Positions 17,036-26,190 of a DNA stretch of 64,000 nt are shown piece after piece. Under the pieces are notes generated by a model. That model was given only the letters and a program-made list of their open reading frames with translations, had not been told where the DNA came from and did no database searches. A program made the position numbers and the translations under genes. The stretch spans positions 186,001-250,000 of the forward strand of contig CADCFG010000001.1 of the NCBI GenBank assembly GCA_902800625.1, in the 5' to 3' direction. The first letter of the stretch is position 1, and every line of letters begins with the position of its first letter. Source of the stretch: an uncultured Eubacteriales bacterium. Lineage in GTDB: Bacteria; Bacillota; Clostridia; Christensenellales; Aristaeellaceae.

Positions 17036-18463
17036 TCAATGGTACTTCGGCAGCCAGTCCCCATGGGCCTCGATCAGCTCGTCGCACATGGCCACGATGT
17101 CGTCGATGGATAGCTCGCCGCCCGCATGGGGATCCATCATCACGGCCTGGTAGATGTAGTCCTTTTTCAGCGTGCGGGCGGCTTCGATGGTCAGCAGCTG
17201 CACGTTGATATTGGTGCGGTTCAGCGCCGCGCACTGCTCCGGCAGGTCGCCGATGAAGGTTGGCTGCACGCCGTTTCTGTCCACCAGGCAAGGCACCTCC
17301 ACGCAAGCGTTGCCTGGCAGGTTGGTGATGAGGCCGTGGTTCAGCACGTTGCCGCCGATCTTCGTGGGCCGGCCGGTCTCCATGGCTTCCATGATATAAC
17401 TGGCATATTCCTGGCTGCGCGCATGGGTGAGCGTGGGGTTCTTGGTCAGCTCGTGGCCGCGCTCCTTCCACTCCTGAATCTGGTGGATGCAGCGGCGGGG
17501 GTATTCGTCCAGCGGGATGTTGAACCGGTCGATCAGCTCGGGATAACGCCCCTTGATGAACCAGGGGCAGTATTCGGAGTTGTGCTCGCTGGACTCGGTG
17601 ATGTAGTAGCCGAAGCGGCGCATCAGCTCCAGGCGCACCATGTCGCCGTGGACGCCCTTGGTCCTGTACAGCTCATACTCCTCCTTCAGACGCTCGACCC
17701 ACTTGCCCGGCAGCTCCTCGCCTTCGGTGAGCCTTGCGATGCGCTCCTCGCAGGTGCCGATGTCCAGCTTGCCCTGGTTGTACAGCAGGGCGCGGCGCTT
17801 GACCTCCGGGTACAGGTCTGCGCCGTCCTTTGTCAGCTCCAGCAGCCAGGCCTGATGGTTGATGCCCGCGATCTTCCACTGAACGGTGTCGTCGTAAGGC
17901 ATGCCCAGCTCCCGAAGCAGCGTGGACGCGCATACCTGCACGCTGTGGCACAGGCCCACGGTCTTGACCCCTGCCAGCCTCAGCATCGCGCCGGTGAGCA
18001 TGGCCATGGGGTTGGTGTAGTTCAAAAACCAGGCGTCCGGGCAGACCTCCTCCATGTCCCGGGCGAAGTCCAGCATCACCGGGATGGTGCGCAGCGCCCG
18101 GAACACGCCGCCCACGCCCAGGGTGTCGGCGATGGTCTGCCGGAGGCCGTACTTCTTTGGAATCTCAAAGTCCGTGATGGTGCAGGGATCGTAGCCGCCC
18201 ACCTGGATGGCGTTGACCACGTAGTTCGCGCCGCGAAGGGCGTCCCTGCGGTTCTCCACGCCCAGGTATTTCTCGATCCGGGCCTTGGAGCCGTTGTTGC
18301 GGTTGATGGCCTCCAGCATCCGGGCGGATTCGTCCAGCCGCGTGGCGTCGATGTCGTACAGCGCGATGGTGCTCTCCGCCAGCGCCGGGGTCATCATGCT
18401 GTCGCCCAGCACGTTCTTGGCAAACACCGTGGAGCCCGCGCCCATGAATGTAATCTTCGGCAT
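17036..18463 (-). CDS. GH4 family alpha-galactosidase-like glycosidase
   Basis: 475 residues. N-terminal Rossmann motif FMGAGSTVFAKN, LNYTNPMAM, and GLCHSVQ, the Cys-His-Ser of MelA-type alpha-galactosidases, where phospho-glycosidases have CN-P. Family 4 enzymes use NAD+ and Mn2+ with an oxidation/elimination mechanism and are cytoplasmic. It follows the GH13 gene by 50 bases on the same strand, giving an operon for alpha-linked oligosaccharides. GGGAGG precedes the ATG. Confidence 0.88.
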   Translation of the reverse strand: MPKITFMGAGSTVFAKNVLGDSMMTPALAESTIALYDIDATRLDESARMLEAINRNNGSKARIEKYLGVENRRDALRGANYVVNAIQVGGYDPCTITDFEIPKKYGLRQTIADTLGVGGVFRALRTIPVMLDFARDMEEVCPDAWFLNYTNPMAMLTGAMLRLAGVKTVGLCHSVQVCASTLLRELGMPYDDTVQWKIAGINHQAWLLELTKDGADLYPEVKRRALLYNQGKLDIGTCEERIARLTEGEELPGKWVERLKEEYELYRTKGVHGDMVRLELMRRFGYYITESSEHNSEYCPWFIKGRYPELIDRFNIPLDEYPRRCIHQIQEWKERGHELTKNPTLTHARSQEYASYIMEAMETGRPTKIGGNVLNHGLITNLPGNACVEVPCLVDRNGVQPTFIGDLPEQCAALNRTNINVQLLTIEAARTLKKDYIYQAVMMDPHAGGELSIDDIVAMCDELIEAHGDWLPKYH

Positions 18464-18513
18464 TGTCAGAACCTCCCGTCATTCCCTGCGTATTTGTAGA
18501 ATCGTCGCGCGCC

Positions 18514-20568
18514 TCAGACCTTCGGCGCGAGTATCGCGGCGCTGTAGGCCGGGGCGTCCAAGCGCAGGATGCCGCCCTCGACGACGCCCGCTGGCTCATC
18601 ATTTGCTTCATAGCCCTGCCCGGTCGTGATGAACCGGGTCAGCAGTGCTTCCCCGTCCGGTATACCGATGTCCCGCAGGGGCAGGTCCAGCCGCATGGGC
18701 CGCTCGGTGTTGTTGCAGGCCACGATTACGGCGCTGGCCGCGTCGAACCGGGCATAGGCGATGAAGCCATAGCCAGCGCACAACGGCTTGACGCTGCCCT
18801 CCCTCAGCACCGGCAGCGACCCGCGCAGTCGCGTCAGCACCCGGAAGAAATCCAGCATATCCGCGTCCTCGCGGCCCCAGGGATAGGTGCGGCGGTTGTC
18901 CGGATCCGTCCAGCCGGTGAGCCCCGCTTCGTCGCCGTAGTAGATCGTCGGCGCGCCAGGCCAGGTCATCTGGATCACCACCGCCTCCCGGAACACCTCC
19001 GGCCGCACGCCCTCGTCCGCCGCCGCGCCGCCCGCGGTGTCCAGCCGGCCCATTTTACCGTTGGTGCGCGTCAGGAAGCGGCTGTGATCGTGGTTGTCCA
19101 GTTCGTCCATGGCGCAGTAGACGGAGGGCGTGGGCATGTGGGACATGGCCTCGAACATCGTCTCAAAGAACCGCATGCCCCGCTGGTACAGGTCGTCCCG
19201 GCGGCTGTCCGAGTGCTTCTCCATGCCGGTGAGGAAGTAGGACAGCGGGTCCATAAAGGCATCGTAGTTCATCACGCTGTCCCACTCGTCGCCGCCCAGC
19301 CATTCGGCAGGGTTGCCGTAGTGCTCCGCGATGATCAGCGCGTCGGGATTGGCCGCCTTCACCCGGCGGCGGAACGCCTTCCAGAACAGGTGGTTGAACC
19401 GGGGCGTCTGGCCCAGGTCGGCGGCCACGTCCAGCCGCCAACCGTCCACGCTGTAGGGTGGGGAAACCCATTTCTCGGCCACGCGGAAGATCTCCTCGCA
19501 CAGCTGCCGGGAGTTCTCATAGTTCAGCTTGGGAAGGGTCTCCACGTTCCACCAGCAGTCGTAATCATTCCCGTCCCGGAAGCTGAAATAGCCCCGGTAC
19601 GGGCTCTTGGGGTCCCTGAAGGCCCCCGTCGAATCGCCGTAGACGCCCTCCCGGTTCAACCAGCGGCCAAAGGAGCCGCAGTGGTTGAACACGCCGTCCA
19701 GTATGATCCGCATCCCCCGCCGGTGCACTTCCCCGCAGAAGTCGGCAAACCAGACGTCGCTGGCCTCCAGGTTCGCGGCATCGACCGTGCGGGCGCGGTA
19801 GCGGGTGGCGTGGGCGTTGTCCGTGTCGCGCTCCTCCAGCACGTCGCCCCCGTCAAAGGGGATCACGGTCAAGTGCGGGTCGATGTGGTCATAATCCTGG
19901 GTGTCGTAGCCGTGAGGCGATGGTGAAATGAAAATGGGATTGAAGTAGATGGCCTCCACGCCCAGTGATTGCAGGTAATCCAGCTTCTCCAGCACGCCCG
20001 GCAAATCGCCGCCATAGTGGCAGCGATAGTCGTCCGGCAGCGGCGCGGCGTCCCAGGCGGGGGCATGGCGGATGTAATCCCCGGCGTAGAAGTACTCCCT
20101 GTCCACGACATCATTGTCCGGGCTGCCGTTGCAAAAGCGATCCGGCAGGATCTGGTACTGCACCGCACCCCTGGCCCACTTGGGCACATGGAAGCCCGGG
20201 ATCACCATAAAGGCACCATCCGGGTCCGCAGAGGGAACGGCGTCCACCCAGCGAGCGCCGCGGCGGTCAAAGTGAATATAACGGTCTTCCCACTGGATGA
20301 GAAAGGAATAGAACACCGACTGCTCGTGGCAGTAGATCTTGGCCTCGTACCAGTCGAAGGCGTCGTCGCTTGAATACTTCGACATATGCGTCATCACGGC
20401 GGGAAAGTCCCTGAGCAGCGTGACAGTCACGTCCGCGCCGCGCTCCAGCCGCAGCCGGACGGCCACGTAATCCCCGGGATCAGGCTCCGCGGGCTGCCGG
20501 AACAGTGCGGTGCCGTCGCTGAATATGGAGGACAGCAGCCTGTCCCGCTCGTTATAGGGTTGGTTCAT
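18514..20568 (-). CDS. GH13 alpha-amylase family (neopullulanase/cyclomaltodextrinase type)
   Basis: 684 residues with no signal peptide. An N-terminal beta domain (about 1-140, CBM34-like: HFDRRGARWVDAVP) precedes the barrel. Conserved regions are GMRIILDGVFNHCG, GWRLDVAAD (nucleophile Asp near 377), IIAEHYGN (acid/base Glu near 415) and ELDNHDHSRF (Asp near 491). It hydrolyses alpha-1,4 (and perhaps 1,6) bonds of maltodextrin-size substrates inside the cell. A long leader with a short upstream ORF precedes it. Confidence 0.9.
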   Translation of the reverse strand: MNQPYNERDRLLSSIFSDGTALFRQPAEPDPGDYVAVRLRLERGADVTVTLLRDFPAVMTHMSKYSSDDAFDWYEAKIYCHEQSVFYSFLIQWEDRYIHFDRRGARWVDAVPSADPDGAFMVIPGFHVPKWARGAVQYQILPDRFCNGSPDNDVVDREYFYAGDYIRHAPAWDAAPLPDDYRCHYGGDLPGVLEKLDYLQSLGVEAIYFNPIFISPSPHGYDTQDYDHIDPHLTVIPFDGGDVLEERDTDNAHATRYRARTVDAANLEASDVWFADFCGEVHRRGMRIILDGVFNHCGSFGRWLNREGVYGDSTGAFRDPKSPYRGYFSFRDGNDYDCWWNVETLPKLNYENSRQLCEEIFRVAEKWVSPPYSVDGWRLDVAADLGQTPRFNHLFWKAFRRRVKAANPDALIIAEHYGNPAEWLGGDEWDSVMNYDAFMDPLSYFLTGMEKHSDSRRDDLYQRGMRFFETMFEAMSHMPTPSVYCAMDELDNHDHSRFLTRTNGKMGRLDTAGGAAADEGVRPEVFREAVVIQMTWPGAPTIYYGDEAGLTGWTDPDNRRTYPWGREDADMLDFFRVLTRLRGSLPVLREGSVKPLCAGYGFIAYARFDAASAVIVACNNTERPMRLDLPLRDIGIPDGEALLTRFITTGQGYEANDEPAGVVEGGILRLDAPAYSAAILAPKV

Positions 20569-20716
20569 GGAGGACCTCCGTCAGATAAATCCATATATCT
20601 CTCGTCCCAGGTCGGCCGATGGCGAGGCATTTGGTCCTGGTGCCGGGTCCGGAGCTGTCGGCTGGGATCGGTAGATCATTGTGTTAATCAATTCCGGAAT
20701 CCCGTTATATGCAACA

Positions 20717-20745
20717 GAGCCTGTGAGCAGGATGCTGACAGGCTC
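20717..20745 (-). promoter_or_regulatory. Hairpin in the leader of the GH13 gene
   Basis: A perfect eight-base stem GAGCCTGT/ACAGGCTC with a 13-base loop lies 149 bases before the GH13 start. No T-run follows on the minus strand, so it is not a plain terminator; a role in mRNA stability or attenuation is possible. Confidence 0.35.
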
Positions 20746-20863
20746 CTGGAGTGCCCCTTGACGCGCCCGCAGGCTGATTCACCGCCGCAAAGCCGCAGCC
20801 TTGGGCCCGGGCGAGGCCCTGGGTGCGCTATCCATGCTGCCGTAAACAGTCAGGCAGGAGCCT

Positions 20864-20911
20864 TCACGGGGCTTCCGCCGCACTGGCCAGCGCCAGCACG
20901 ATCGACATCAT
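20864..20911 (-). CDS. Possible 15-residue leader peptide
   Basis: In the space between the GH9 and GH13 genes (20569-21091), a short frame MMSIVLALASAAEAP follows a GGGAGAAA site and lies about 35 bases downstream of the -10 at 20952. No conserved family is recognised. It could be a leader peptide or simply the remains of a lost gene; the rest of this stretch shows no other coding signal. Confidence 0.25.
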   Translation of the reverse strand: MMSIVLALASAAEAP

Positions 20912-20951
20912 GTATTTCTCCCGCGTTTTACAACGTTATTCATTTGAATTG

Positions 20952-20980
20952 ATTATACAGCATCGGAGGCTCAAAATCAA
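20952..20980 (-). promoter_or_regulatory. Promoter of the GH13-GH4 operon
   Basis: TTGATT (20975-20980), 17 bases, TATAAT (20952-20957) on the minus strand. It implies an untranslated leader of nearly 380 bases before GH13. Confidence 0.65.
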
Positions 20981-21091
20981 TCGCCTGAACACCGAATCGT
21001 GAAAACTCACCCGGCCAAATCTGCCGAGAGCCCCGCAGGAGTCGGAAAGAACGAATGCAGTCAGTGTTTTGTTCTGATGGACAGCCCCAAT

Positions 21092-23605
21092 CTACTGGTC
21101 CTGTTCCCCATTTTGCAGCAGGCTTTGCACCGCCAGCACCATGAACATGAAATTGGAAGAGCCGCCGCCCAGCACATATTCCGTCTGCTGCCAGAGGAAG
21201 GGATATTCCAGCAGTTCCGGGAAGTCCGGCCGGATCAGCGCCGTGCCGGAGATCACGCCGCCGGGGATGAACGACCAGTCAGCCCGGTTCGCGCCATAGG
21301 CCACGGTGGCGGACTTTGTGCCAACGCCGGAGGCGAAGGAGGCCGTGTTGCTTCCCGGATGGCAGCCCAGCACGAAGTTCAGGGCATTCTCCAGCGGCGC
21401 GCGATCGAACACCTCCGGGAAGGCGCGGTGCAGGAAGTAGTACCGGAAGGCCATGGCCTGTATGCCCCAGCCCGCGCCCCATATAAAGGGCCGGTACGGG
21501 ATGCCATAGGGCGTCTCGACGCACTGCTCGTCCAGGCGCGCCTTCAAAGCGGGCAGAACCCGGCGGATCTTCCGTTCGAAGCCCTCGTCTCCCAGCGCGT
21601 CCATCACACGCGCCGCGATCCAGCCCAGCTGCTCCATGTTTCCCGCGAAGGCGCCCGCGGCGTCGATCAGGCAGCGCCGGTAAGCATCGGCGCGGGTCGT
21701 CAGAAAAAGCTCCGCCGCGGCGTGGAGCCTGGCGCACTCAGCGCGCTCGTCGCCCTTCTGGACGGTCGTGCGCTCGAACACCGCCTCCGCCGCCTTCAGC
21801 CCCTGCCAGGCCAGCGTGCAGTTGAAATTCGTCAGCACCCGCGCACCTGCGGCCAGGTGGGCGGCAGCGGTCAGCTCCCGGGCCGGGTTGTCCTCGGTGA
21901 AAACCCAGCGGTCGTCCTCACCGGGAACGCCGTCGGTCATGGTGGAGGCGTCGCCCAGCAGCACGTACTGGCGCAGGTCGTTGCAAATGATGCCGCGGTA
22001 GAGCCTGCCCAGGGCGTTCCAGCCGCTCACCAGCGTGAGCATGCCGTGCTCGATCTGCTGCAGGATGTCGTTCTTGCCGTCTGGCTGGTGGATCTCCACC
22101 AGGCGGCTTGCCTGGTCCACGGTGGTGGCGTCCCAATCCACGTCGAAGCACTCCCGGGCCAGCGCCAGGGCGTACACCTCGCCGGACTGGGATTCCACGC
22201 GCAGGTCGAAGTCGCCGGCGTCGTGCCAGCCGCCCGCGTTCAGCCCGGGCACGGCGTCCCCCGGCTTGAAGCGGGTGAACGTGGAATCGCCCTGGGCATA
22301 GCCGTCAAAGTGGTTCAGGTTCAGCGGGGCCATGCGCGCGTCGTCGTTGTGGCACAGCCCGTGCCATACGCGGTATTTCTCCCGCACCTTCATGTGGCAC
22401 ATCTGTACCGGCAAAAAGTATTCCAGCACCGGCTGCCAGACGCCCCGGTCGTACACGTCGCGGGCAATGCGGAACAGGGTCGATTCAGAGCCAGCGCAGC
22501 GCAGGCGATACAGGCCCTCGGCCTTCACGCCGGAGAAGTCCGCGTGGGCATATTGATAGCGCAGGAATTTTCCCCACGGCGAAACGGCCAAGCGCTGGAC
22601 GAGACGCTCGCCGTCGGCTGTGACGGCATACAGTTCCGCCGCTTCGGGCAGCGCGCTCTCCGGGTCCATCTCGATGACGGCCCTCTTGGCCTGGTCCGGG
22701 TGGTACCCTACCTGGGACACCTGGATCACCGCCGGGGAACGCCAGCCGGGGATGGCATTGGGCGTGATCCGCCAGCACAGCGCCCGGGTGGTGCAGCCGG
22801 AGGGGATCTCGCTGCTGACGACGAACCAGCCGTTGTTGTGGTTCATCCTTCCGTCGTAGAGCTTGAGGCAGGTATCTTCCGACAGGCACTGAACCGCCAG
22901 GCGCGAGGCGTCGTCGTCGGGGCAGATGGTCAGCGTCCGCCCCTGGGTGTAGGGCTCGGCGATCCAGTCGTCGGCTGCAATGGGATTGTAGGACCTGCCA
23001 TCCCCCGCCAACTGCTTCCGGTCGGCAAAGGGCCGCCGGTTCATGTCCAGCCGCTGGTGGCCGGAGCGATGGATAAGGCTCGCTCGCCCCTGCATCGGGC
23101 CGTTGGGCTGTCGGGGAAACACGCCGCATTGATCGTCCATGATCCAGGGCCTGCCGAACAGCGCGCCGGGAAAAAGCTCCAGGTTGAAGCACAGCCTGCC
23201 CCTGAGCATATCCGGCACCGGGCGGTCCAAATCCACAGTGACCAGCACGCTGGCGCCCTCGCCCTGCACCGTCACACGGTAGTCCAGCTCCACGTCCGGA
23301 TAGATCATCGGGTTTGTGCCCCGAAGGCTCTTGTCCCCGTCGGGAAAGCGCAGATTCGTGACGATGGCGTTGGCATCGCTGTCCAGCACACGGCGCAGCT
23401 GCCTTGGCACGGGCTGCCACTGGCCGGGCGTGGGCTCGAAGCGCACGTCGCCGCAGGTGGCGATCCGCCGCCCGTGCATGAGCACGCTCACGCCGGACTG
23501 GTGTCCCTCGGGATAGATGTCGTCAAAGGCCATGACATTGACACCGCCGTTGCGGAAATAGCCCAGCGCCTTGTCCAGCTTCATCGTGCCGCAGTTCTCG
23601 CTCAT
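21092..23605 (-). CDS. GH9 family cellulase/glucanase without signal peptide
   Basis: 837 residues. About 290 N-terminal residues form an unassigned beta-rich region; then an Ig-like CelD_N domain begins at QVSQVGYHPDQAKRAV, followed by the (alpha/alpha)6 barrel with GGWHDAGDFD (catalytic Asp pair near 461) and the late Glu in QQTEYVLGG (near 808). GH9 enzymes cut beta-1,4-glucans or cello-oligosaccharides. The lack of a signal peptide points to a cytoplasmic enzyme acting on imported oligosaccharides. It lies 13 bases after a MATE gene, so the two form an operon. Confidence 0.85.
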   Translation of the reverse strand: MSENCGTMKLDKALGYFRNGGVNVMAFDDIYPEGHQSGVSVLMHGRRIATCGDVRFEPTPGQWQPVPRQLRRVLDSDANAIVTNLRFPDGDKSLRGTNPMIYPDVELDYRVTVQGEGASVLVTVDLDRPVPDMLRGRLCFNLELFPGALFGRPWIMDDQCGVFPRQPNGPMQGRASLIHRSGHQRLDMNRRPFADRKQLAGDGRSYNPIAADDWIAEPYTQGRTLTICPDDDASRLAVQCLSEDTCLKLYDGRMNHNNGWFVVSSEIPSGCTTRALCWRITPNAIPGWRSPAVIQVSQVGYHPDQAKRAVIEMDPESALPEAAELYAVTADGERLVQRLAVSPWGKFLRYQYAHADFSGVKAEGLYRLRCAGSESTLFRIARDVYDRGVWQPVLEYFLPVQMCHMKVREKYRVWHGLCHNDDARMAPLNLNHFDGYAQGDSTFTRFKPGDAVPGLNAGGWHDAGDFDLRVESQSGEVYALALARECFDVDWDATTVDQASRLVEIHQPDGKNDILQQIEHGMLTLVSGWNALGRLYRGIICNDLRQYVLLGDASTMTDGVPGEDDRWVFTEDNPARELTAAAHLAAGARVLTNFNCTLAWQGLKAAEAVFERTTVQKGDERAECARLHAAAELFLTTRADAYRRCLIDAAGAFAGNMEQLGWIAARVMDALGDEGFERKIRRVLPALKARLDEQCVETPYGIPYRPFIWGAGWGIQAMAFRYYFLHRAFPEVFDRAPLENALNFVLGCHPGSNTASFASGVGTKSATVAYGANRADWSFIPGGVISGTALIRPDFPELLEYPFLWQQTEYVLGGGSSNFMFMVLAVQSLLQNGEQDQ

Positions 23606-23618
23606 TTCAGCAGCCTCC

Positions 23619-25022
23619 TTAACGGGATTTCCCGTCTGAATTGGGTGCCTCGCGGGTGATGGCCACCTTCCTGCGCCACACGCCGCTTTTGTATCTCAGG
23701 AATCCGGCGGCGGCCACCAGCGTCCAGGTGAAGGCGGTGCCCAGCCATATGCCCCACACGCCCACTGAGGGGATCATGGTCAGCGGCTTCGGGAAGGCCA
23801 CGCGACCCACCATTTCGCAGGCGCCGGAGATCAGCGAAAACGCGCTGTCGCCCGAGCCGTTCAGCACGCCGCGACAGGCGTAGATCATGCCCAGGGGGGC
23901 CAGAAACCATGTGGTGAGCCGCAGGCCGTGGGCGCCGTAGCGAATGACCTCCGCGCCATGCTCGGCATCCACGAACAGGCCCATCACCCATGGGCTGAAC
24001 AGCTGGAAGGCCAGCGTCATCAACCCCGCGAAAGCCAGGATCAGCAGCACCGCGTGGCGGAAGCCCTCCCCCACCCGTTCGCTCCTGTTCGCGCCGATGT
24101 TCTGGCCCGTGAAAGTGGAAAGCGCCGCAAACATGGACATGAAGGGCTGCTGCACCAGCGCCTCCACGCGGCTGGTGGCGGTGAAGGCCGCGCCTACCAC
24201 CGAGCCAAAGCTGTTCACCACGGACTGCAGCACGATCAGCGACAGCGCCACCATGGACGATTGCGCCGCCAGGGGCACGCCGATGCGGAAGCATTGGCGG
24301 ATCAGCACCGCGTCCGGCTTCCACATGGTCCTGTCCAGTATGAACATGGGGTTGTGTCGGGAGGCGTACAGGAAGCAGCCCACGGCTGACAGGGCCTGGG
24401 CGATGATGGTTGCGCCTGCCGCGCCGCCCACGCTCCAGCCCAGGCTGCGGATGAAAAACAGGTCCAGGAACACGTTGAGGACGCTGGCCGCCACCAGGAA
24501 GAACAGCGGCGTGCGGGAGTCGCCCACGCCCCGCAGTATCGAGGAGACACAGTTGTACATGGACACGGCGATCACGCCTGCGCAGCGCACCTGCATATAG
24601 ATCACGGCCTGGTCCATGATGTTCTCCGGCGTGCCGATCAGCCCAAGCACCGTCCGCGCCAGACCAAAGCCCAGTCCGCCCATCACCAGCGCGGCGGAGG
24701 CCATGATGTACACGGCGTTGGTGATCACCCGCTTGACGGTGTCCGGCCGTTCCGCGCCAAAAGCCTGGGCGATCAGTATGCCCACGCCGCTGGCCAGGCC
24801 GTTGCAGAGCGAAAAGAACAGGAAGCTCAGCGAATTGGTGGCGCCTACCGCCGCAAGGGCGTCCGGGCCGATGTACCGGCCCACGATCATCATGTCCACC
24901 ATGCTGTAGACCTGTTGGAAGATGTTGCCCACCAGCAGCGGCACCATGAACCGCAGCAGCAGCCCCGTGGGGTTGCCCTGGGTCATATCCATCATGTGAT
25001 GCGTTTTCCTGCGAACGTACAT
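23619..25022 (-). CDS. MATE family transporter
   Basis: 467 residues, two six-helix halves (GNIFQQVYSMVDMMIVGRYIG and LAAQSSMVALSLIVLQSV), of the MepA/YeeO-like type and without an extra domain. The start could be at 25022 or at the ATG pair about nine codons later, which has AGGAAA upstream. It is operonic with a GH9 gene and divergent from an AraC regulator, so it may move a plant glycoside or an aglycone released during its use. The substrate is unknown. Confidence 0.88.
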   Translation of the reverse strand: MYVRRKTHHMMDMTQGNPTGLLLRFMVPLLVGNIFQQVYSMVDMMIVGRYIGPDALAAVGATNSLSFLFFSLCNGLASGVGILIAQAFGAERPDTVKRVITNAVYIMASAALVMGGLGFGLARTVLGLIGTPENIMDQAVIYMQVRCAGVIAVSMYNCVSSILRGVGDSRTPLFFLVAASVLNVFLDLFFIRSLGWSVGGAAGATIIAQALSAVGCFLYASRHNPMFILDRTMWKPDAVLIRQCFRIGVPLAAQSSMVALSLIVLQSVVNSFGSVVGAAFTATSRVEALVQQPFMSMFAALSTFTGQNIGANRSERVGEGFRHAVLLILAFAGLMTLAFQLFSPWVMGLFVDAEHGAEVIRYGAHGLRLTTWFLAPLGMIYACRGVLNGSGDSAFSLISGACEMVGRVAFPKPLTMIPSVGVWGIWLGTAFTWTLVAAAGFLRYKSGVWRRKVAITREAPNSDGKSR

Positions 25023-25065
25023 ATTTCAGTTTCCCCGATCAAAGGACAGTATATGGATCCTACCC

Positions 25066-25094
25066 ATGATACCTGTTTGCGCACGCGCTTGCAA
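25066..25094 (-). promoter_or_regulatory. Promoter of the MATE-GH9 operon
   Basis: TTGCAA (25089-25094), 17 bases, TATCAT (25066-25071) on the minus strand. Its -35 is 11 bases from the divergent araC-type promoter, giving a shared control region. Confidence 0.6.
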
Positions 25095-25105
25095 TTGGAT
25101 TTTTG

Positions 25106-25133
25106 TTGACTTTTGACGGATTTTTGCTATCAT
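25106..25133 (+). promoter_or_regulatory. Promoter of the AraC-type regulator
   Basis: TTGACT (25106-25111), 16 bases, TATCAT (25128-25133), followed 25 bases on by the ATG at 25159. Confidence 0.6.
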
Positions 25134-25158
25134 TGATATGCGAAAGGATGTGTTGACC

Positions 25159-26040
25159 ATGCCGCAGCAGGAGATCATACGCTATGGCAGCGTACAGGGC
25201 TTTGCCGCGTCCCGCAACATGGAAAGCCAGCGCTATCCCATACACTGGCACGATGCCGCTGAATTTGTGCTGGCGCTGGAGGATGGGTGCGTCTATCGCG
25301 TGGGCGAGAGCGAGCATCATCTCATGGCGGGCGATCTGCTCCTGATCTGGCCGAGGGAGCTGCACGAGCTGATCCACAAGCCCGTGGGCGGCACGATCAT
25401 CATACAGTTTTCGGCGGGGCTTCTGGAGAGCAACCGGGACCTGGCCGTCTCCGCCCACATGCTCGCGCCGTTTCACCTGCTGTCCCGCGCCGAACACCCG
25501 GACCTGACGGAGCGTCTGGCCGGCATGATGCGCGATGCGCTGGATATCTATGCTTCCGGTGATTTCTATCGGGAAACCCGCTGCAAGCTGCTGGTCTATG
25601 AAATGCTGCTTTTGCTGGTTGAACACTCACATACAGCAAAAATCAGTAACTTGAATATAACAAATTTCTCCGTCGAAGCATGGAAGCGCATACAACAGGC
25701 CTGCGCTTGTATCGACGCCAATTACACCGATGACATCCGCCAGAGCGATGTTGCCGCAGCCGTCAACCTGAGCCCCTGCTATTTCTCCCGGCTGTTCAAG
25801 CGATATGTGCAGCAGTCGTTCCCTGAGTATCTGGCACGGGTGCGGGTGCATGAGGCGGTGCGCCTGCTCTTTGGCACCGACTTGCCCATCACTGAATGCG
25901 CCTATCAGGCCGGCTTCCAGTCCATCACCGTGTTCAACAAGTCTTTTCTTGAAATCACCGGGATGACGCCCCGGGAATACAGAAAGCAATATCAGGGCAG
26001 CCAAATCAACCCAACCTTTGCGACCGAAGGGCGGGAATAG
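25159..26040 (+). CDS. AraC family transcriptional regulator
   Basis: 293 residues from ATG 25159, which has AAAGGATG eight bases upstream; an ATG at 25138 overlaps the likely transcription start. The N-terminal cupin (YPIHWHDAAEFVLAL) should bind a small ligand. The C-terminal two HTH units read SDVAAAVNLSPCYFSRLFKRY and ITECAYQAGFQSITVFNKSF, with MTPREYRKQY at the end. It is divergent from the MATE-GH9 operon and is its likely activator. Confidence 0.92.
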   Translation: MPQQEIIRYGSVQGFAASRNMESQRYPIHWHDAAEFVLALEDGCVYRVGESEHHLMAGDLLLIWPRELHELIHKPVGGTIIIQFSAGLLESNRDLAVSAHMLAPFHLLSRAEHPDLTERLAGMMRDALDIYASGDFYRETRCKLLVYEMLLLLVEHSHTAKISNLNITNFSVEAWKRIQQACACIDANYTDDIRQSDVAAAVNLSPCYFSRLFKRYVQQSFPEYLARVRVHEAVRLLFGTDLPITECAYQAGFQSITVFNKSFLEITGMTPREYRKQYQGSQINPTFATEGRE

Positions 26041-26145
26041 GCGCCTGTTGTGGCTGCCTGCGCCTACGTGCCATCCGCTTGAAAACGATCTTGCCGTTTT
26101 GCAAAGTGTCTTTTCGCAGCAAAGCGCCCTGCGCAGCACGAAAAA

Positions 26146-26171
26146 GGGAACCACTTTTGAAAGTGGTTCCC
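26146..26171 (-). terminator. Terminator of the GLUG protein gene
   Basis: An 11-base stem GGGAACCACTT/AAGTGGTTCCC with a four-base loop is followed on the minus strand by TTTTTC. It also lies 100 bases past the AraC gene and could act in both directions. Confidence 0.8.
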
Positions 26172-26190
26172 TCAAATTGCCTTTTCACAC

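Noticed and set aside
25627..26175. Minus-strand frame across the AraC gene end
   Set aside because: It lies antisense to the HTH region of a clear AraC protein and has no family features.
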